Source: Saccharopolyspora indica (GTDB lineage Bacteria > Actinomycetota > Actinomycetes > Mycobacteriales > Pseudonocardiaceae). Taken from it: a stretch of DNA of 64,000 nucleotides. Below are positions 16,524-24,351 of this stretch, one piece after another. The translations under genes were made by a program, and so were the position numbers. Below the pieces are notes generated by a model. The model ran no database searches, had not been told where the DNA came from, and saw nothing but the letters and a program-made list of their open reading frames with translations. The stretch's first letter is position 1. Each line of letters opens with the position of its first letter. The stretch covers positions 115,810 through 179,809 of the forward strand of contig NZ_JAQGLB010000019.1 of the NCBI RefSeq assembly GCF_027853965.1, written 5' to 3'.

Positions 16524-17450
16524 GTGCGCGCACTCCTCGTCGACCGCTCCACCCCCAGCGGACTCCGCCTCGGCGAAGCCCCGATGCCCGAGCCCGCGCC
16601 GAACCAAGCCCTGGTCAGGGTGGCCGCGACCTCCCTCAACTACGGCGAGGTCAAGGTGGGCATCGAGCAGGCCCCGGAGGGAACCGTGCTCGGCTGGGAC
16701 GCGGCAGGCGTGATCGAGCGCCCTGCCGCCGACGGCTCCGGCCCGGCTGCGGGAACACCGGTCATCACGCTCGCCGCGGACGGCGGCTGGGCCGAGTACC
16801 GCGCCGTGGACACCGACCTGATCGGCATCGTGCCGCCGGAAGCGGACCTCGGCGCCATCAGCACGATCCCGGTGGCCGGAGCCACGGCCTTGCGCGCGCT
16901 GCACCGCGTCGGCCCGATCCTCGGCAAGAAGCTGCTGATCACCGGCGCCACCGGCGGAACGGGCCGCTACGCCGTGCAGCTCGCCAAGATGGGCGGCGCG
17001 CACATCACCGCGTCGACCGGGAACCCGGCCGCGCACGCGGAGAGCCTGCACGCGCTCGGCGCGCACCGAGTGGTCTCCGAACCGTCCGAATCCGGCATCG
17101 TGGACGGCGTGCTCGACATGGTCGGCGGCCCCCAGCTGGTCGCGGCCCACGACCGGCTCGCCGAGAACGGCACGCTGGTCGCGATCGGGCATTCCACGGC
17201 CGAGGGCGAGCACTTCCCGCACGGCGCCATGTACGGCAACGAAGGCAGGCACAACCGCACGATCGCCACGTTCTTCCTGCTCGGCTGCCAGAACCTCGCC
17301 CCGGACCTGACCTGGCTGGCGGAACGGGTCGCGGCGGGCGACCTCGACCCGCAGATCTCCTGGCGCGGTTCCTGGGACCGCGCCCCGGAGGCGATCGAGT
17401 CGCTCCTCGGCCGAACCCTGCACGGCAAGGCGGTCCTGGACATCGCCTGA
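16524..17450 (+). CDS. Zinc-independent alcohol dehydrogenase/quinone reductase (MDR superfamily)
   Basis: NAD(P)H-dependent oxidoreductase of the medium-chain family, 308 residues. The GroES-like domain (residues ~1-110) is followed by a Rossmann domain with the nucleotide-binding run ITGATGGTGRYAVQLAKMGG (about 136-155). The structural-zinc cysteines of true alcohol dehydrogenases are absent, as in quinone oxidoreductases. GTG at 16524 follows CCGGAGG. It is divergent from and probably controlled by the TetR regulator. The substrate is unknown. Confidence 0.88.
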   Translation: MRALLVDRSTPSGLRLGEAPMPEPAPNQALVRVAATSLNYGEVKVGIEQAPEGTVLGWDAAGVIERPAADGSGPAAGTPVITLAADGGWAEYRAVDTDLIGIVPPEADLGAISTIPVAGATALRALHRVGPILGKKLLITGATGGTGRYAVQLAKMGGAHITASTGNPAAHAESLHALGAHRVVSEPSESGIVDGVLDMVGGPQLVAAHDRLAENGTLVAIGHSTAEGEHFPHGAMYGNEGRHNRTIATFFLLGCQNLAPDLTWLAERVAAGDLDPQISWRGSWDRAPEAIESLLGRTLHGKAVLDIA

Positions 17451-17515
17451 CTCCGAGAATCGCCCGGCGCAGAAACGGTTTTCCCGCGGCTTCGAACGTC
17501 CCGTAGGTTGTGGGC

Positions 17516-18685
17516 ATGGCCAGGAAGATCGTGGTGATCGGCGGCGGAATCGTCGGATCGTCGATCGCGGCACTGCTGCCCGACGACGTCTCGGTGACGG
17601 TGCTGGACCGAGGACCGGTCGGACCGCTGGCGGGTTCGACCGGCCTCGCGCCCGGTTTCGTGGGACTGCTCAACGAGGTCCCGGTGCTGACCGAGCTGGC
17701 CCGCGCGAGCGCCGAGCTCTACGACGACCTGGAGCTGGACGGCACGCGGGGCTTCGAGCGGATCGGCGGCGTGGAGGTCGCGGGAAGCCCGGAAGCGGCG
17801 GAGAAGCTGACGGCGAGGGCCGAACTCGCAGCCGCAGCGGGCCTCCCGCACCGCCTGCTCGACGCGGCCGAAGCGGTGGCCCTGGCACCGGGCCTGATCA
17901 ACCCCGAGCACTGCCACCGAGGCCTGCACCTCACCTCGGACGGCGCGGCCCGCCCCGACATCCTCACCGCAGCCCTGCGAAAGCGCAGCAACGCCCGGTT
18001 CGTCCAGGACGCCGCGGTCGTCGGCATCGAGCTGAGCGGAAACCGCGCCACGGCGGTCCGCACCGAAACCGAGACGTACCCGGCCGACGACGTGGTGCTG
18101 GCAGGCGGAATCTGGGGCCCGCAGATCGCGGCGCTGGTCGACGTGCAGCTGCCGCTGACGGCCTTCGCCCACCCGTACGTCTACGGCCCCGAAGGCGCTT
18201 CTGCGCCGACCGCACCGTTCGTGCGCTGGCCGGAGCACCAGGTCTACGTCCGCCACCACGGCGGCCGCCTCGGCCTGGGCACCTACAACCACGCGATCCA
18301 GCCGGTCCCGCAGGACGACCTCGGCACCAGCGCGGAGAAGCCGTGGCCGGGAGAGGTGTTCGACGAAGCGGTGCACCGCGCGATGCGCCTGCTGCCAACG
18401 CCGTTCGACCCGGCGGAACGCCTCAACGGCATGTTCGCCGTCACCCCGGACAACCTCCCCTTCCTCGGCCCGATCCCGAGCGTCGAAGGCCTCTGGTCGG
18501 CAGTGGCGATCTGGGTGACCTCAGCAGGAGGAGCGGCCCAAGCCCTCGTCGACCAGCTCCTCGACAAGACCCCTCGCTTCCCGGACCTGAACACCCTCGC
18601 CCCAACCCGCTTCGAAGGCCAAAACCCGAAGCACCTCCAAACCCGAGCCCACCACCTCTACAACGACACCTACGCCAGCCTCTGA
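17516..18685 (+). CDS. FAD-dependent oxidoreductase (DAO/glycine-oxidase fold)
   Basis: Flavoprotein that probably oxidises an amine or amino acid. The N-terminal dinucleotide-binding motif is KIVVIGGGIVGSSIA. A central NAD/FAD motif ADDVVLAGGIWGPQIA and a C-terminal FAD-contact region FAVTPDNLPFLGPIP are typical of the DAO family. The product is 389 residues from ATG at 17516; a GTG two codons upstream is possible. It may be co-transcribed with the upstream reductase (65 bp between them). A triple palindrome follows at 18756-18816. Confidence 0.88.
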   Translation: MARKIVVIGGGIVGSSIAALLPDDVSVTVLDRGPVGPLAGSTGLAPGFVGLLNEVPVLTELARASAELYDDLELDGTRGFERIGGVEVAGSPEAAEKLTARAELAAAAGLPHRLLDAAEAVALAPGLINPEHCHRGLHLTSDGAARPDILTAALRKRSNARFVQDAAVVGIELSGNRATAVRTETETYPADDVVLAGGIWGPQIAALVDVQLPLTAFAHPYVYGPEGASAPTAPFVRWPEHQVYVRHHGGRLGLGTYNHAIQPVPQDDLGTSAEKPWPGEVFDEAVHRAMRLLPTPFDPAERLNGMFAVTPDNLPFLGPIPSVEGLWSAVAIWVTSAGGAAQALVDQLLDKTPRFPDLNTLAPTRFEGQNPKHLQTRAHHLYNDTYASL

Positions 18686-18755
18686 CGCAGCAACCCGCAA
18701 GCGCCCAGCAACGCACTCACGACCCCGCAGGCGCCTCACCCGAGCAGGGAGCCTG

Positions 18756-18816
18756 GTCAATTTCGTACGAAATTGACGTTCACCCGGGTGACGGTCAATT
18801 TCGTACGAAATTGACC
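18756..18816. repeat. Three consecutive perfect palindromes
   Basis: A 22-bp palindrome (18756-18777, half-site GTCAATTTCGT) is followed by the 12-bp palindrome TCACCCGGGTGA (18780-18791). A 24-bp copy of the first palindrome follows (18793-18816, half-site GGTCAATTTCGT). The array lies between a plus-strand oxidoreductase stop and a minus-strand small gene stop, so it may serve as a bidirectional terminator. The exact doubling also suggests a recurring repeat or a protein-binding site. Confidence 0.7.
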
Positions 18817-18871
18817 GCCACCTGGGCGGATCCGGCGGGACGGCTGCTCGATCGGCGTAACCGGGGCGAAC

Positions 18872-19156
18872 TCAGGTCGATGAGAGCAGCCGGTGGCGGC
18901 CGGTGCACTCCTCTTGCTCTGGTGGCCAGGCGATGGGTTCTGGTGGTTGGTGGAGGGGCATTTCGGGAGGTCGGGGCTCGGCGGCTATCGCGTCGACGAG
19001 TTGCCACACCATCACCGTTCCCGGGCCTGCGTGCGCGTGTTGGCCGTTTCCGCTTCGCAGCGGTAGTAGGGCGATGATTGCGGCGAGGACCGCGATCGCG
19101 CTGAGTGCGATCAGGGCGTTGGTCGGTGTTTGCATCAGGGTGAGAACCGGTGTCAT
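18872..19156 (-). CDS. Small membrane protein, coupled to the upstream small gene
   Basis: The 94-residue product has one membrane segment (NALIALSAIAVLAAIIALLPL, about residues 13-33) and a polar, Pro-rich C-terminus (PPEMPLHQPPEP). Its ATG at 19156 overlaps the stop of the upstream gene as TGATG, which indicates translational coupling. I do not recognise a family. It belongs to an XRE-DUF397 neighbourhood typical of actinobacterial accessory regions. Confidence 0.65.
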   Translation of the reverse strand: MTPVLTLMQTPTNALIALSAIAVLAAIIALLPLRSGNGQHAHAGPGTVMVWQLVDAIAAEPRPPEMPLHQPPEPIAWPPEQEECTGRHRLLSST

Positions 19157-19404
19157 CACTGCGCACCTGCCTTGTTCGCGGCTTCTGCTGCGTCGCGGCG
19201 GCTTCGGGCCTCGTCCCAGCACGGGCCGCAGGTCGGGGCTAGCCAGTCGAGGTCGGTCGGCTTGAAGATGGTCACCGTTGTGCCGCACAGGGTTTCGCGT
19301 TCCTGACCGGGGTACGGCGGCTCGGTCGGCAGCAACCCGTGCCGCACGCCGTCGACCGGCCGCCAGTACGCGACCAAACCCGCTGGCTGGAACATGTCGT
19401 GCAT
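19156..19404 (-). CDS. Small zinc-ribbon-like protein
   Basis: The 82-residue protein starts MHDMFQPAGLVAYW after AAGGAGAAG at a good distance. Four potential metal or disulphide positions are seen in RETLCGTTVTIFKPTDLDWLAPTCGPCWDEA. Proteins of this kind occur divergent from XRE-DUF397 pairs in Pseudonocardiaceae; their role is unknown. Translation is coupled to the membrane protein downstream. Confidence 0.7.
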   Translation of the reverse strand: MHDMFQPAGLVAYWRPVDGVRHGLLPTEPPYPGQERETLCGTTVTIFKPTDLDWLAPTCGPCWDEARSRRDAAEAANKAGAQ

Positions 19405-19536
19405 CGCTTCTCCTTGGTGTCGAAGGGAAAGCGGTGGCCCCGGCTGTCGGGGAGGAGGCAAACACCGGAGCCACCGCCAGGCGGTGACCGACCGTGCTGA
19501 TATCGTCACCGACAGCAGCAACGCTAGCGAAGGTTT

Positions 19537-19550
19537 TGGTTATATAGCCA
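19537..19550. promoter_or_regulatory. Candidate operator/promoter in XRE divergent region
   Basis: TGGTTATATAGCCA is palindromic except for one base pair and contains a TATATA element. It lies 40 bp before the XRE start and 133 bp before the divergent small gene, which fits a shared operator. The match is by eye only. Confidence 0.45.
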
Positions 19551-19589
19551 CCCTGTAAACCCAAAGGTGTGATCAGGAGGAGTCCGAGC

Positions 19590-20456
19590 ATGCCGCCAAT
19601 CTCCCCAACAGTCGCTTGCTGGGCGCTGGGACGCCGACTTCGGGAAATCCGCGAGGAAATCGGCCTGACCAGCGGCGCAGCGTCCAAGGTCATCGGCGTA
19701 ACCTCCGCCTACTTGTCCGAGACCGAGCACGGCAAGAAGACGCTCGTCCTGGAGAAGCTCGACACTCTTATGGCTGAGTACGGCGTCGAAGACGCTGAGG
19801 CTCAGGAGCTGCGAACTTTGCGGGAGCAGGCCGTTCAGCGCGGCTGGTGGGGCAAGTACTCCGGCATCTTCGGAAACGATCTGCTTCGATTCTTCGGTTT
19901 CGAGCACGGCGCGGAATCAGTGCAGGCATACGACAGCGGCCTCATGAACGGCCTGCTGCAGACCGAGGACTACGCACGAGCGATCAGCGACGCAAGCACC
20001 GGAAATCTTCGAATGGCCGAGGTCGATCGCCGAATCACCTGCCGGATGACCAGGCAGCTGAGACTCACCGGGGACGATCCGCTCCGGTTCAACGCCGTCA
20101 TGTCAGAAGCCGTGCTGCGCCAAGAAATCGGCGGGCCAGAAGTACTCAGAACTCAACTTGAGCACCTTCTGACTCTCATCGACGACCTGCCCGACACCCT
20201 GGATCTGCGCGTCGTCCCGTTTTCTTCCAGGGGACACGAAGCCTTGGGCGGATCCGCCTTCTACCTCATGACCTTCCCGAACGGCCGATTGCCCACCGTG
20301 CTCTGGCAGGAGACCGTGACGTCAACGCAGCTGATCATTGATCCCATGACCGTCCGGGAGTACTCCATCGCTCACAAGACCGCCGTCCAGGCAGCACTCA
20401 GCCGCGAGGAATCCCGTTCACTCATCAAGAAGATCTCGACAGAGCTACCGCGGTAG
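19590..20456 (+). CDS. XRE-family regulator with DUF5753 domain
   Basis: The 288-residue protein has an N-terminal helix-turn-helix (RRLREIREEIGLTSGAASKVIGVTSAYLSETEHGKK, about residues 14-50). The C-terminal DUF5753 domain, from WWGKYSGIF onward, contains YDSGLMNGLLQTEDYARA. This class is specific to actinobacteria and is nearly always followed by a DUF397 gene, as here. ATG at 19590 follows GGAGGAG. Known relatives affect development and antibiotic production in Streptomyces; here the targets are unknown. Confidence 0.92.
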   Translation: MPPISPTVACWALGRRLREIREEIGLTSGAASKVIGVTSAYLSETEHGKKTLVLEKLDTLMAEYGVEDAEAQELRTLREQAVQRGWWGKYSGIFGNDLLRFFGFEHGAESVQAYDSGLMNGLLQTEDYARAISDASTGNLRMAEVDRRITCRMTRQLRLTGDDPLRFNAVMSEAVLRQEIGGPEVLRTQLEHLLTLIDDLPDTLDLRVVPFSSRGHEALGGSAFYLMTFPNGRLPTVLWQETVTSTQLIIDPMTVREYSIAHKTAVQAALSREESRSLIKKISTELPR

Positions 20457-20469
20457 ATACAGTTGGAAC

Positions 20470-20673
20470 ATGAGCAGTTTCCGCGCTTCCCGAAGCTTAG
20501 ACGAGGCCCACTGGCGGAAGTCCAGTCGCAGCGCCAGCAACGCCCACTGCGTCGAGGTCGCGGTGACCACGAGTGCGGTCGGCGTGCGCGACACCAAAGA
20601 CCGCAACGGCGGCACGCTCGCGTTCACCCCCGAGCAGTGGGCGTCGTTCACGTCTCGCCTTCAGCAGAGCTGA
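20470..20673 (+). CDS. DUF397 domain protein
   Basis: The 67-residue protein matches the DUF397 consensus: AHWRKSSRSASNAHCVEVA, then VGVRDTKDRNGGTLAFTPEQWASF. It is the usual partner of the XRE-DUF5753 regulator 14 bp upstream, and the pair is thought to act as a regulator/antagonist module. The 3' end faces the DinB-like gene with a 6-bp gap. Confidence 0.92.
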   Translation: MSSFRASRSLDEAHWRKSSRSASNAHCVEVAVTTSAVGVRDTKDRNGGTLAFTPEQWASFTSRLQQS

Positions 20674-20679
20674 GATCAC

Positions 20680-21183
20680 TCAGACCCCGACTGTTCCGTC
20701 GGTGGCTTCTCGGATGAGGTCTGCGTGGCCGTTGTGGCGGGCGTATTCGTGGATCATGTGGAGCATCACCGCTCGCAGGGAGACCTCTGCGTTCCAGCGG
20801 GCGCTGTGCACCGTCACGTCCAACGATTCCGCCGCCAGCTCGATGCGGCGGGCGTGCTCCACCTCCGCCTGCCAGGCCTTGAACGCTTCGTCGCGGTCGG
20901 CGTCGCTCGCGTCGTACGCCTCCTGGAAGTCGCCCGCGTTCGACCAGACCAGCGGGAGGTCGTGCTCGCCGTCGATGGTTCGGCGGAACCACGCTCGCTC
21001 CACCTCCGCCATGTGCCGGACCAGGCCGAGCAGCGTCAGCGACGTCGTCGGGACCGACTGGCGGCGGAGGTCGTCGTCGGCGAGCCCCTCGCACTTCATC
21101 GCCAGCGTGGCGCGGTGGAAGTCCAGGTGTGCTCGCAGGAGCTCGCGCTCCGAGCCGGTGGTGGGCGGGCTGACTCTCTCCAC
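20680..21183 (-). CDS. DinB/DUF664 family protein (mycothiol-transferase-like fold)
   Basis: The 167-residue four-helix-bundle protein has the conserved segments LTLLGLVRHMAEVERAWF and a C-terminal LRAVMLHMIHEYARHNGHADLIRE. Its histidines (H in RHMAEVE, H in HEYARHNGH) match the metal-binding pattern of the DinB superfamily. Actinobacterial members include mycothiol-dependent S-transferases. The substrate is unknown. Confidence 0.88.
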   Translation of the reverse strand: MERVSPPTTGSERELLRAHLDFHRATLAMKCEGLADDDLRRQSVPTTSLTLLGLVRHMAEVERAWFRRTIDGEHDLPLVWSNAGDFQEAYDASDADRDEAFKAWQAEVEHARRIELAAESLDVTVHSARWNAEVSLRAVMLHMIHEYARHNGHADLIREATDGTVGV

Positions 21184-21250
21184 GGTGTTCCTCTGATCTC
21201 CGGTGATCTACCGCTTCCACCGTACGACGAGCTGGTGCGCTGATCCGCCG

Positions 21251-21288
21251 GTTCGTGCGCAACGGTGCCCGGACCGTTGCGCACGAAC
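21251..21288. terminator. leuA terminator hairpin
   Basis: Perfect 16-bp arms (GTTCGTGCGCAACGGT at 21251-21266 and complement at 21273-21288) surround a 6-base loop. It lies 4 bp past the leuA stop on the minus strand. Confidence 0.85.
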
Positions 21289-21292
21289 TCGA

Positions 21293-22993
21293 TCAGGCCG
21301 CGGCGAGCACTGCGCGCAGGCTGGCCGCGGTGGTGGAGACGTCGATGCCCACCGACCAGGCCGTTCCCGCGCTGGTCCGGTACTCCAGGTAGGTCGCCGC
21401 GCGGGCTGAGCGGCCCGGCTCGATCGACTGCTGGACGAGGTTGACGATCTCCACCTCTCGGCCGTGCTGCGCCAGCATCAGCACCAGGGCCGACACCGCT
21501 CCTTCCGCCGTCACCTCGTGCGTCGTGGTCTCGCCGTTCGTGCGCAACGTCGCCGTGAGGCGGTCGCCGGACGGCCCGTGCTCGACCGACCACCCGACCA
21601 GCTCCGCCGCCGGTTCGGGGTGCTCCAGGTAGGCGGCGGAGAACAGCTTCCACAGCGTGTCCGCGTCGACCTCGGTGCCGGTCTCGTCGGTGTGCCGCTG
21701 GACCACGCGGGCGAATTCGGCCTGCAACCCGCGCGGCAGCTCCAGGCCGTGCTCGGTGCGCATCAGGTATGCGATGCCGCCCTTGCCCGACTGGCTGTTG
21801 ACCCGGATCACCGCCTCGTAGTCCCGGCCCACGTCGTGCGGGTCGATCGGCAGGTACGGGACTTCCCATCGGGCCAGGGATTCCGGGACATCGGCTTCCT
21901 TGGCCCGGACCGCGTGGCGCTGGAAGCCCTTGCGGATCGCGTCCTGGTGCGTGCCGGAGAAGGCCGTGTAGACGTACTCGCCGGCGTACGGGTGCCGTTC
22001 GTGGACGCCGATCCTGTTGCAGTGCACGACGGTGTCGCGGATCGCGTCGATGTCCGAGAAATCGATCATCGGATCGACGCCCTGCGAGTACAGGTTCAGC
22101 GCGAGCGTCACCAGGTCGACGTTCCCGGTCCGCTCGCCGTTGCCGAACAGGCAGCCCTCGACGCGTTGCGCGCCCGCGAGCACCGCCAGCTCGGCGCAGG
22201 CCACGCCGGTTCCCCGGTCGTTGTGCGGGTGCACCGAGAGGATCACGTCCTCGCGGCGGTCGAGGTTCTTGCTCGCGTGCTCGATCTGGTCCGCGTAGAC
22301 GTTCGGCGTCGCCACCTCGACCGTCGCGGGCAGGTTGATGATGACCGGCCGGTCGGGGCAGGCGTCCCACAGGTCGATCATCGTGTTGCACACCTCGAGC
22401 GCGAAGTCCGGCTCGGTCAGGTTGAAGACCTCGGGCGAGAACTCGTACCTGATGCCGGGCCGGTCGCCACCGCAGCGCAGCACGTCCGCACCGGCGCGGC
22501 GGATCAGCTCGCGCAGCTCGTCGCGTTCGGTGCGGAGCACGGCCTCGCGCCACAGCGGCGCGGTCGGGGTGTACATGTGGACGACGACGCGGTCCAGGCC
22601 GGCGATCGACTCGAAGGTGCGCTCGATGAGGTCCCGCCGGGCCGGGGTGAACACCACGACCGTGACGTCCTCGGGCACCAGCCGGGATTCGGCCAGCAGG
22701 CGGACGAAGTCGAAGTCGGTCTGCGAGGCCGACGGGTAACCGACCTCGATCTCCTTGTAGCCGATGGAGACCATCAGCTCGAAGAAGCGCCGCTTGCGGG
22801 CCGGATCCATCGGTTCGGCCAGGGCCTGGTTGCCGTCGCGCAGGTCGACGGGCACCCACAGCGGGGCCTGCGTGATCCGGTTCCGCGGCCACTCCCGGTC
22901 GATCTCGGCGACGGGCACCCGGTCGAAGGCGCTCCGGTAGCGGTGGTGGGGCATTCCCGATGGCTGCTGCGGATTCCAGTGGTGGGAGGTCAT
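21293..22993 (-). CDS. leuA: 2-isopropylmalate synthase
   Basis: First committed enzyme of leucine synthesis; condenses acetyl-CoA with 2-oxoisovalerate. The catalytic barrel has the conserved LRDGNQAL near the N-terminus and the metal-binding HPHNDRGTG, with GCLFGNGERTGNVD later. The C-terminal regulatory LeuA dimer domain (about residues 430-566) gives leucine feedback inhibition in the family. I chose ATG at 22993 (MTSHHWNPQQ) with GGAAGG upstream. The same frame stays open 45 codons further up, through the leader hairpin. It stands alone, divergent from a GntR regulator. Confidence 0.97.
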   Translation of the reverse strand: MTSHHWNPQQPSGMPHHRYRSAFDRVPVAEIDREWPRNRITQAPLWVPVDLRDGNQALAEPMDPARKRRFFELMVSIGYKEIEVGYPSASQTDFDFVRLLAESRLVPEDVTVVVFTPARRDLIERTFESIAGLDRVVVHMYTPTAPLWREAVLRTERDELRELIRRAGADVLRCGGDRPGIRYEFSPEVFNLTEPDFALEVCNTMIDLWDACPDRPVIINLPATVEVATPNVYADQIEHASKNLDRREDVILSVHPHNDRGTGVACAELAVLAGAQRVEGCLFGNGERTGNVDLVTLALNLYSQGVDPMIDFSDIDAIRDTVVHCNRIGVHERHPYAGEYVYTAFSGTHQDAIRKGFQRHAVRAKEADVPESLARWEVPYLPIDPHDVGRDYEAVIRVNSQSGKGGIAYLMRTEHGLELPRGLQAEFARVVQRHTDETGTEVDADTLWKLFSAAYLEHPEPAAELVGWSVEHGPSGDRLTATLRTNGETTTHEVTAEGAVSALVLMLAQHGREVEIVNLVQQSIEPGRSARAATYLEYRTSAGTAWSVGIDVSTTAASLRAVLAAA

Positions 22994-23043
22994 TTCGCCT
23001 TCCGCGTTCGTGAGACGGGTCGCCACCGGCGCACGACTCCACC

Positions 23044-23083
23044 CCGCAGCAGGGGGCGCCGGTGCGATCAACCCCTGCTGCGG
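23044..23083 (-). promoter_or_regulatory. Hairpin in the leuA 5' leader
   Basis: Perfect 12-bp arms (CCGCAGCAGGGG at 23044-23055 and complement at 23072-23083) lie about 50-90 bases upstream of the leuA start. A 14-codon open frame beginning MWFGARGL runs into its promoter-proximal arm. The layout resembles an attenuator but lacks a leucine run, so the role is uncertain. Confidence 0.4.
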
Positions 23084-23170
23084 CGGATAAGGCCGCGAGC
23101 TCCGAACCACATGATCGGCAACGTACAATAGATCAGGTCCTCAGACAACCCGATAACTTTGGAGGCAGTC

Positions 23171-23848
23171 GTGTCGCTGCGGCGCTACCCGCTGTCGGAG
23201 CAGGCCACCGAGGCGATGTTGCAGCGCATCGCCGACGGCGACTGGCCGGTGGGCGGGAAGATCCCCAGCGAGACGGCACTCGCCGCGGAGTTCGGCGTGG
23301 GGCGCTCGACGGTCCGCGAAGCGGTGCGCGAGCTCGCCGGCCGCGGCGTGCTCGAACCGCGGCACGGCTCGGGCGTGTACGTGATCCGCACCGAACCGGT
23401 CGAGGACTGGCCGAGCACGGTCCGCGAGGCGGTGATCTCGGAGGTCGTGGAGGGACGCATCGCGGTGGAGGTGGAAGCCGCCCGGCTGGCCGCGACCAAG
23501 CGCACCGCCGCCGACCTGGCCGCGATCGACCGGGCCATCTCGCGACGGTCGGAACTCGGGGACGGCACGCCGGAGGAGTTCGTCGACGCGGACATCGCGT
23601 TCCACCGAGCGGTGGTCGACGCCGCGCACAACACGATCATCACGGGCTTGTTCGACTCGCTGACCGAGCGGGTCCGCGAAGCGATGCTGGACGTGCTGGC
23701 CCTGCTGCCGGAACCGCGGCCGGTGGATCATGCCGAGCACCGCGAGGTCGTCGCAGCCATCGCCGACGGCGACCCCGAACGAGCAGCCCGGACCGCCCGC
23801 GCCCACCTCGAACAGCTGCTCACCCACGTCGCGCCCAGGAGGCCGTGA
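23171..23848 (+). CDS. FadR-subfamily GntR transcriptional regulator
   Basis: The 225-residue protein has an N-terminal winged helix (IPSETALAAEFGVGRSTVREAVRELAGRGVLEPRHGSGVYV). The all-helical FCD ligand domain carries the metal-binding pattern of FadR-type regulators (DADIAFHRAVVDAAHN, and a later H in DHAEHREVV). GTG at 23171 has GGAGGC upstream. It is divergent from leuA (177 bp), but autoregulation or control of a metabolic gene elsewhere is equally possible. Confidence 0.9.
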   Translation: MSLRRYPLSEQATEAMLQRIADGDWPVGGKIPSETALAAEFGVGRSTVREAVRELAGRGVLEPRHGSGVYVIRTEPVEDWPSTVREAVISEVVEGRIAVEVEAARLAATKRTAADLAAIDRAISRRSELGDGTPEEFVDADIAFHRAVVDAAHNTIITGLFDSLTERVREAMLDVLALLPEPRPVDHAEHREVVAAIADGDPERAARTARAHLEQLLTHVAPRRP

Positions 23849-23877
23849 GCGCACCCGAATTCCGTTGCACGCTCACG
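23844..23877. terminator. Hairpin at the end of the GntR gene
   Basis: CGTGAGCG (23844-23851) pairs with CGCTCACG (23870-23877). The left arm overlaps the GntR stop codon. Confidence 0.5.
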
Positions 23878-23898
23878 AGATCCGGTTACGGTGAGCGG

Positions 23899-24273
23899 AT
23901 GATCCTCCGCCACGTGACCATCGACTGCGCCGATCCGCACCAGCTCGCCTCCTTCTGGAGCGAGGTGACCGGCTGGCCGCTCGGCGACGACGACTTCCCG
24001 GGCGATCCCGAAGTGCTGGTGGTCGCACCGGAGCCGCAGCCGGGCATGCTGTTCATCCGGGTTCCCGAGGGCAAGCAGGTCAAGAACCGCATCCACTTCG
24101 ACTGGATGCCCACCGAGCGCAGCCGGGACGAGGAGGTCGAGCGCATCCTCGCCCTCGGCGCGACCCTGCACGAGGACCACCGGAAGCCGGACGGCCTCGG
24201 CTGGGTCACCCTCCTGGACCCCGAGTCCAACGAGTTCTGCATCGAGCGCAGCGCCGCCGAGCGCAACATCTGA
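23899..24273 (+). CDS. VOC/glyoxalase-like domain protein
   Basis: The 124-residue protein starts MILRHVTIDCADPHQLASFW, the usual opening of small actinobacterial VOC proteins. It has a second beta-alpha-beta half with RIHFDWMPTER and ends in the LLDPESNEFCIE motif. Such proteins bind metals or drugs or act as lyases; the substrate is not predictable. A hairpin overlaps its stop codon. Confidence 0.88.
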   Translation: MILRHVTIDCADPHQLASFWSEVTGWPLGDDDFPGDPEVLVVAPEPQPGMLFIRVPEGKQVKNRIHFDWMPTERSRDEEVERILALGATLHEDHRKPDGLGWVTLLDPESNEFCIERSAAERNI

Positions 24274-24295
24274 ACGCACCCGTTCAGATGTTGCG
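24262..24295. terminator. Hairpin overlapping the VOC gene stop
   Basis: Perfect 15-bp arms (CGCAACATCTGAACG and complement) include the stop codon at 24271-24273. A second palindrome follows immediately. Confidence 0.7.
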
Positions 24296-24296
24296 C

Positions 24297-24345
24297 GGTG
24301 AAGGGCACCTTTAGGCAAGTTACTTGCTAAAAGGTGCCCTTCACC
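24297..24345. repeat. 49-bp palindromic repeat between convergent genes
   Basis: Near-identical to the copy at 4518-4566, with the same GCAAG TTA CTTGC tip and AAGGTGCCCTTCACC arm. It sits exactly between the 3' ends of the VOC and SRPBCC genes, consistent with bidirectional termination. Confidence 0.75.
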
Positions 24346-24351
24346 TCTCCC

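Noticed and set aside
18756..18816. CRISPR-like repeats
   Set aside because: There are only two copies, each fully palindromic, with one short palindromic spacer and no cas genes.
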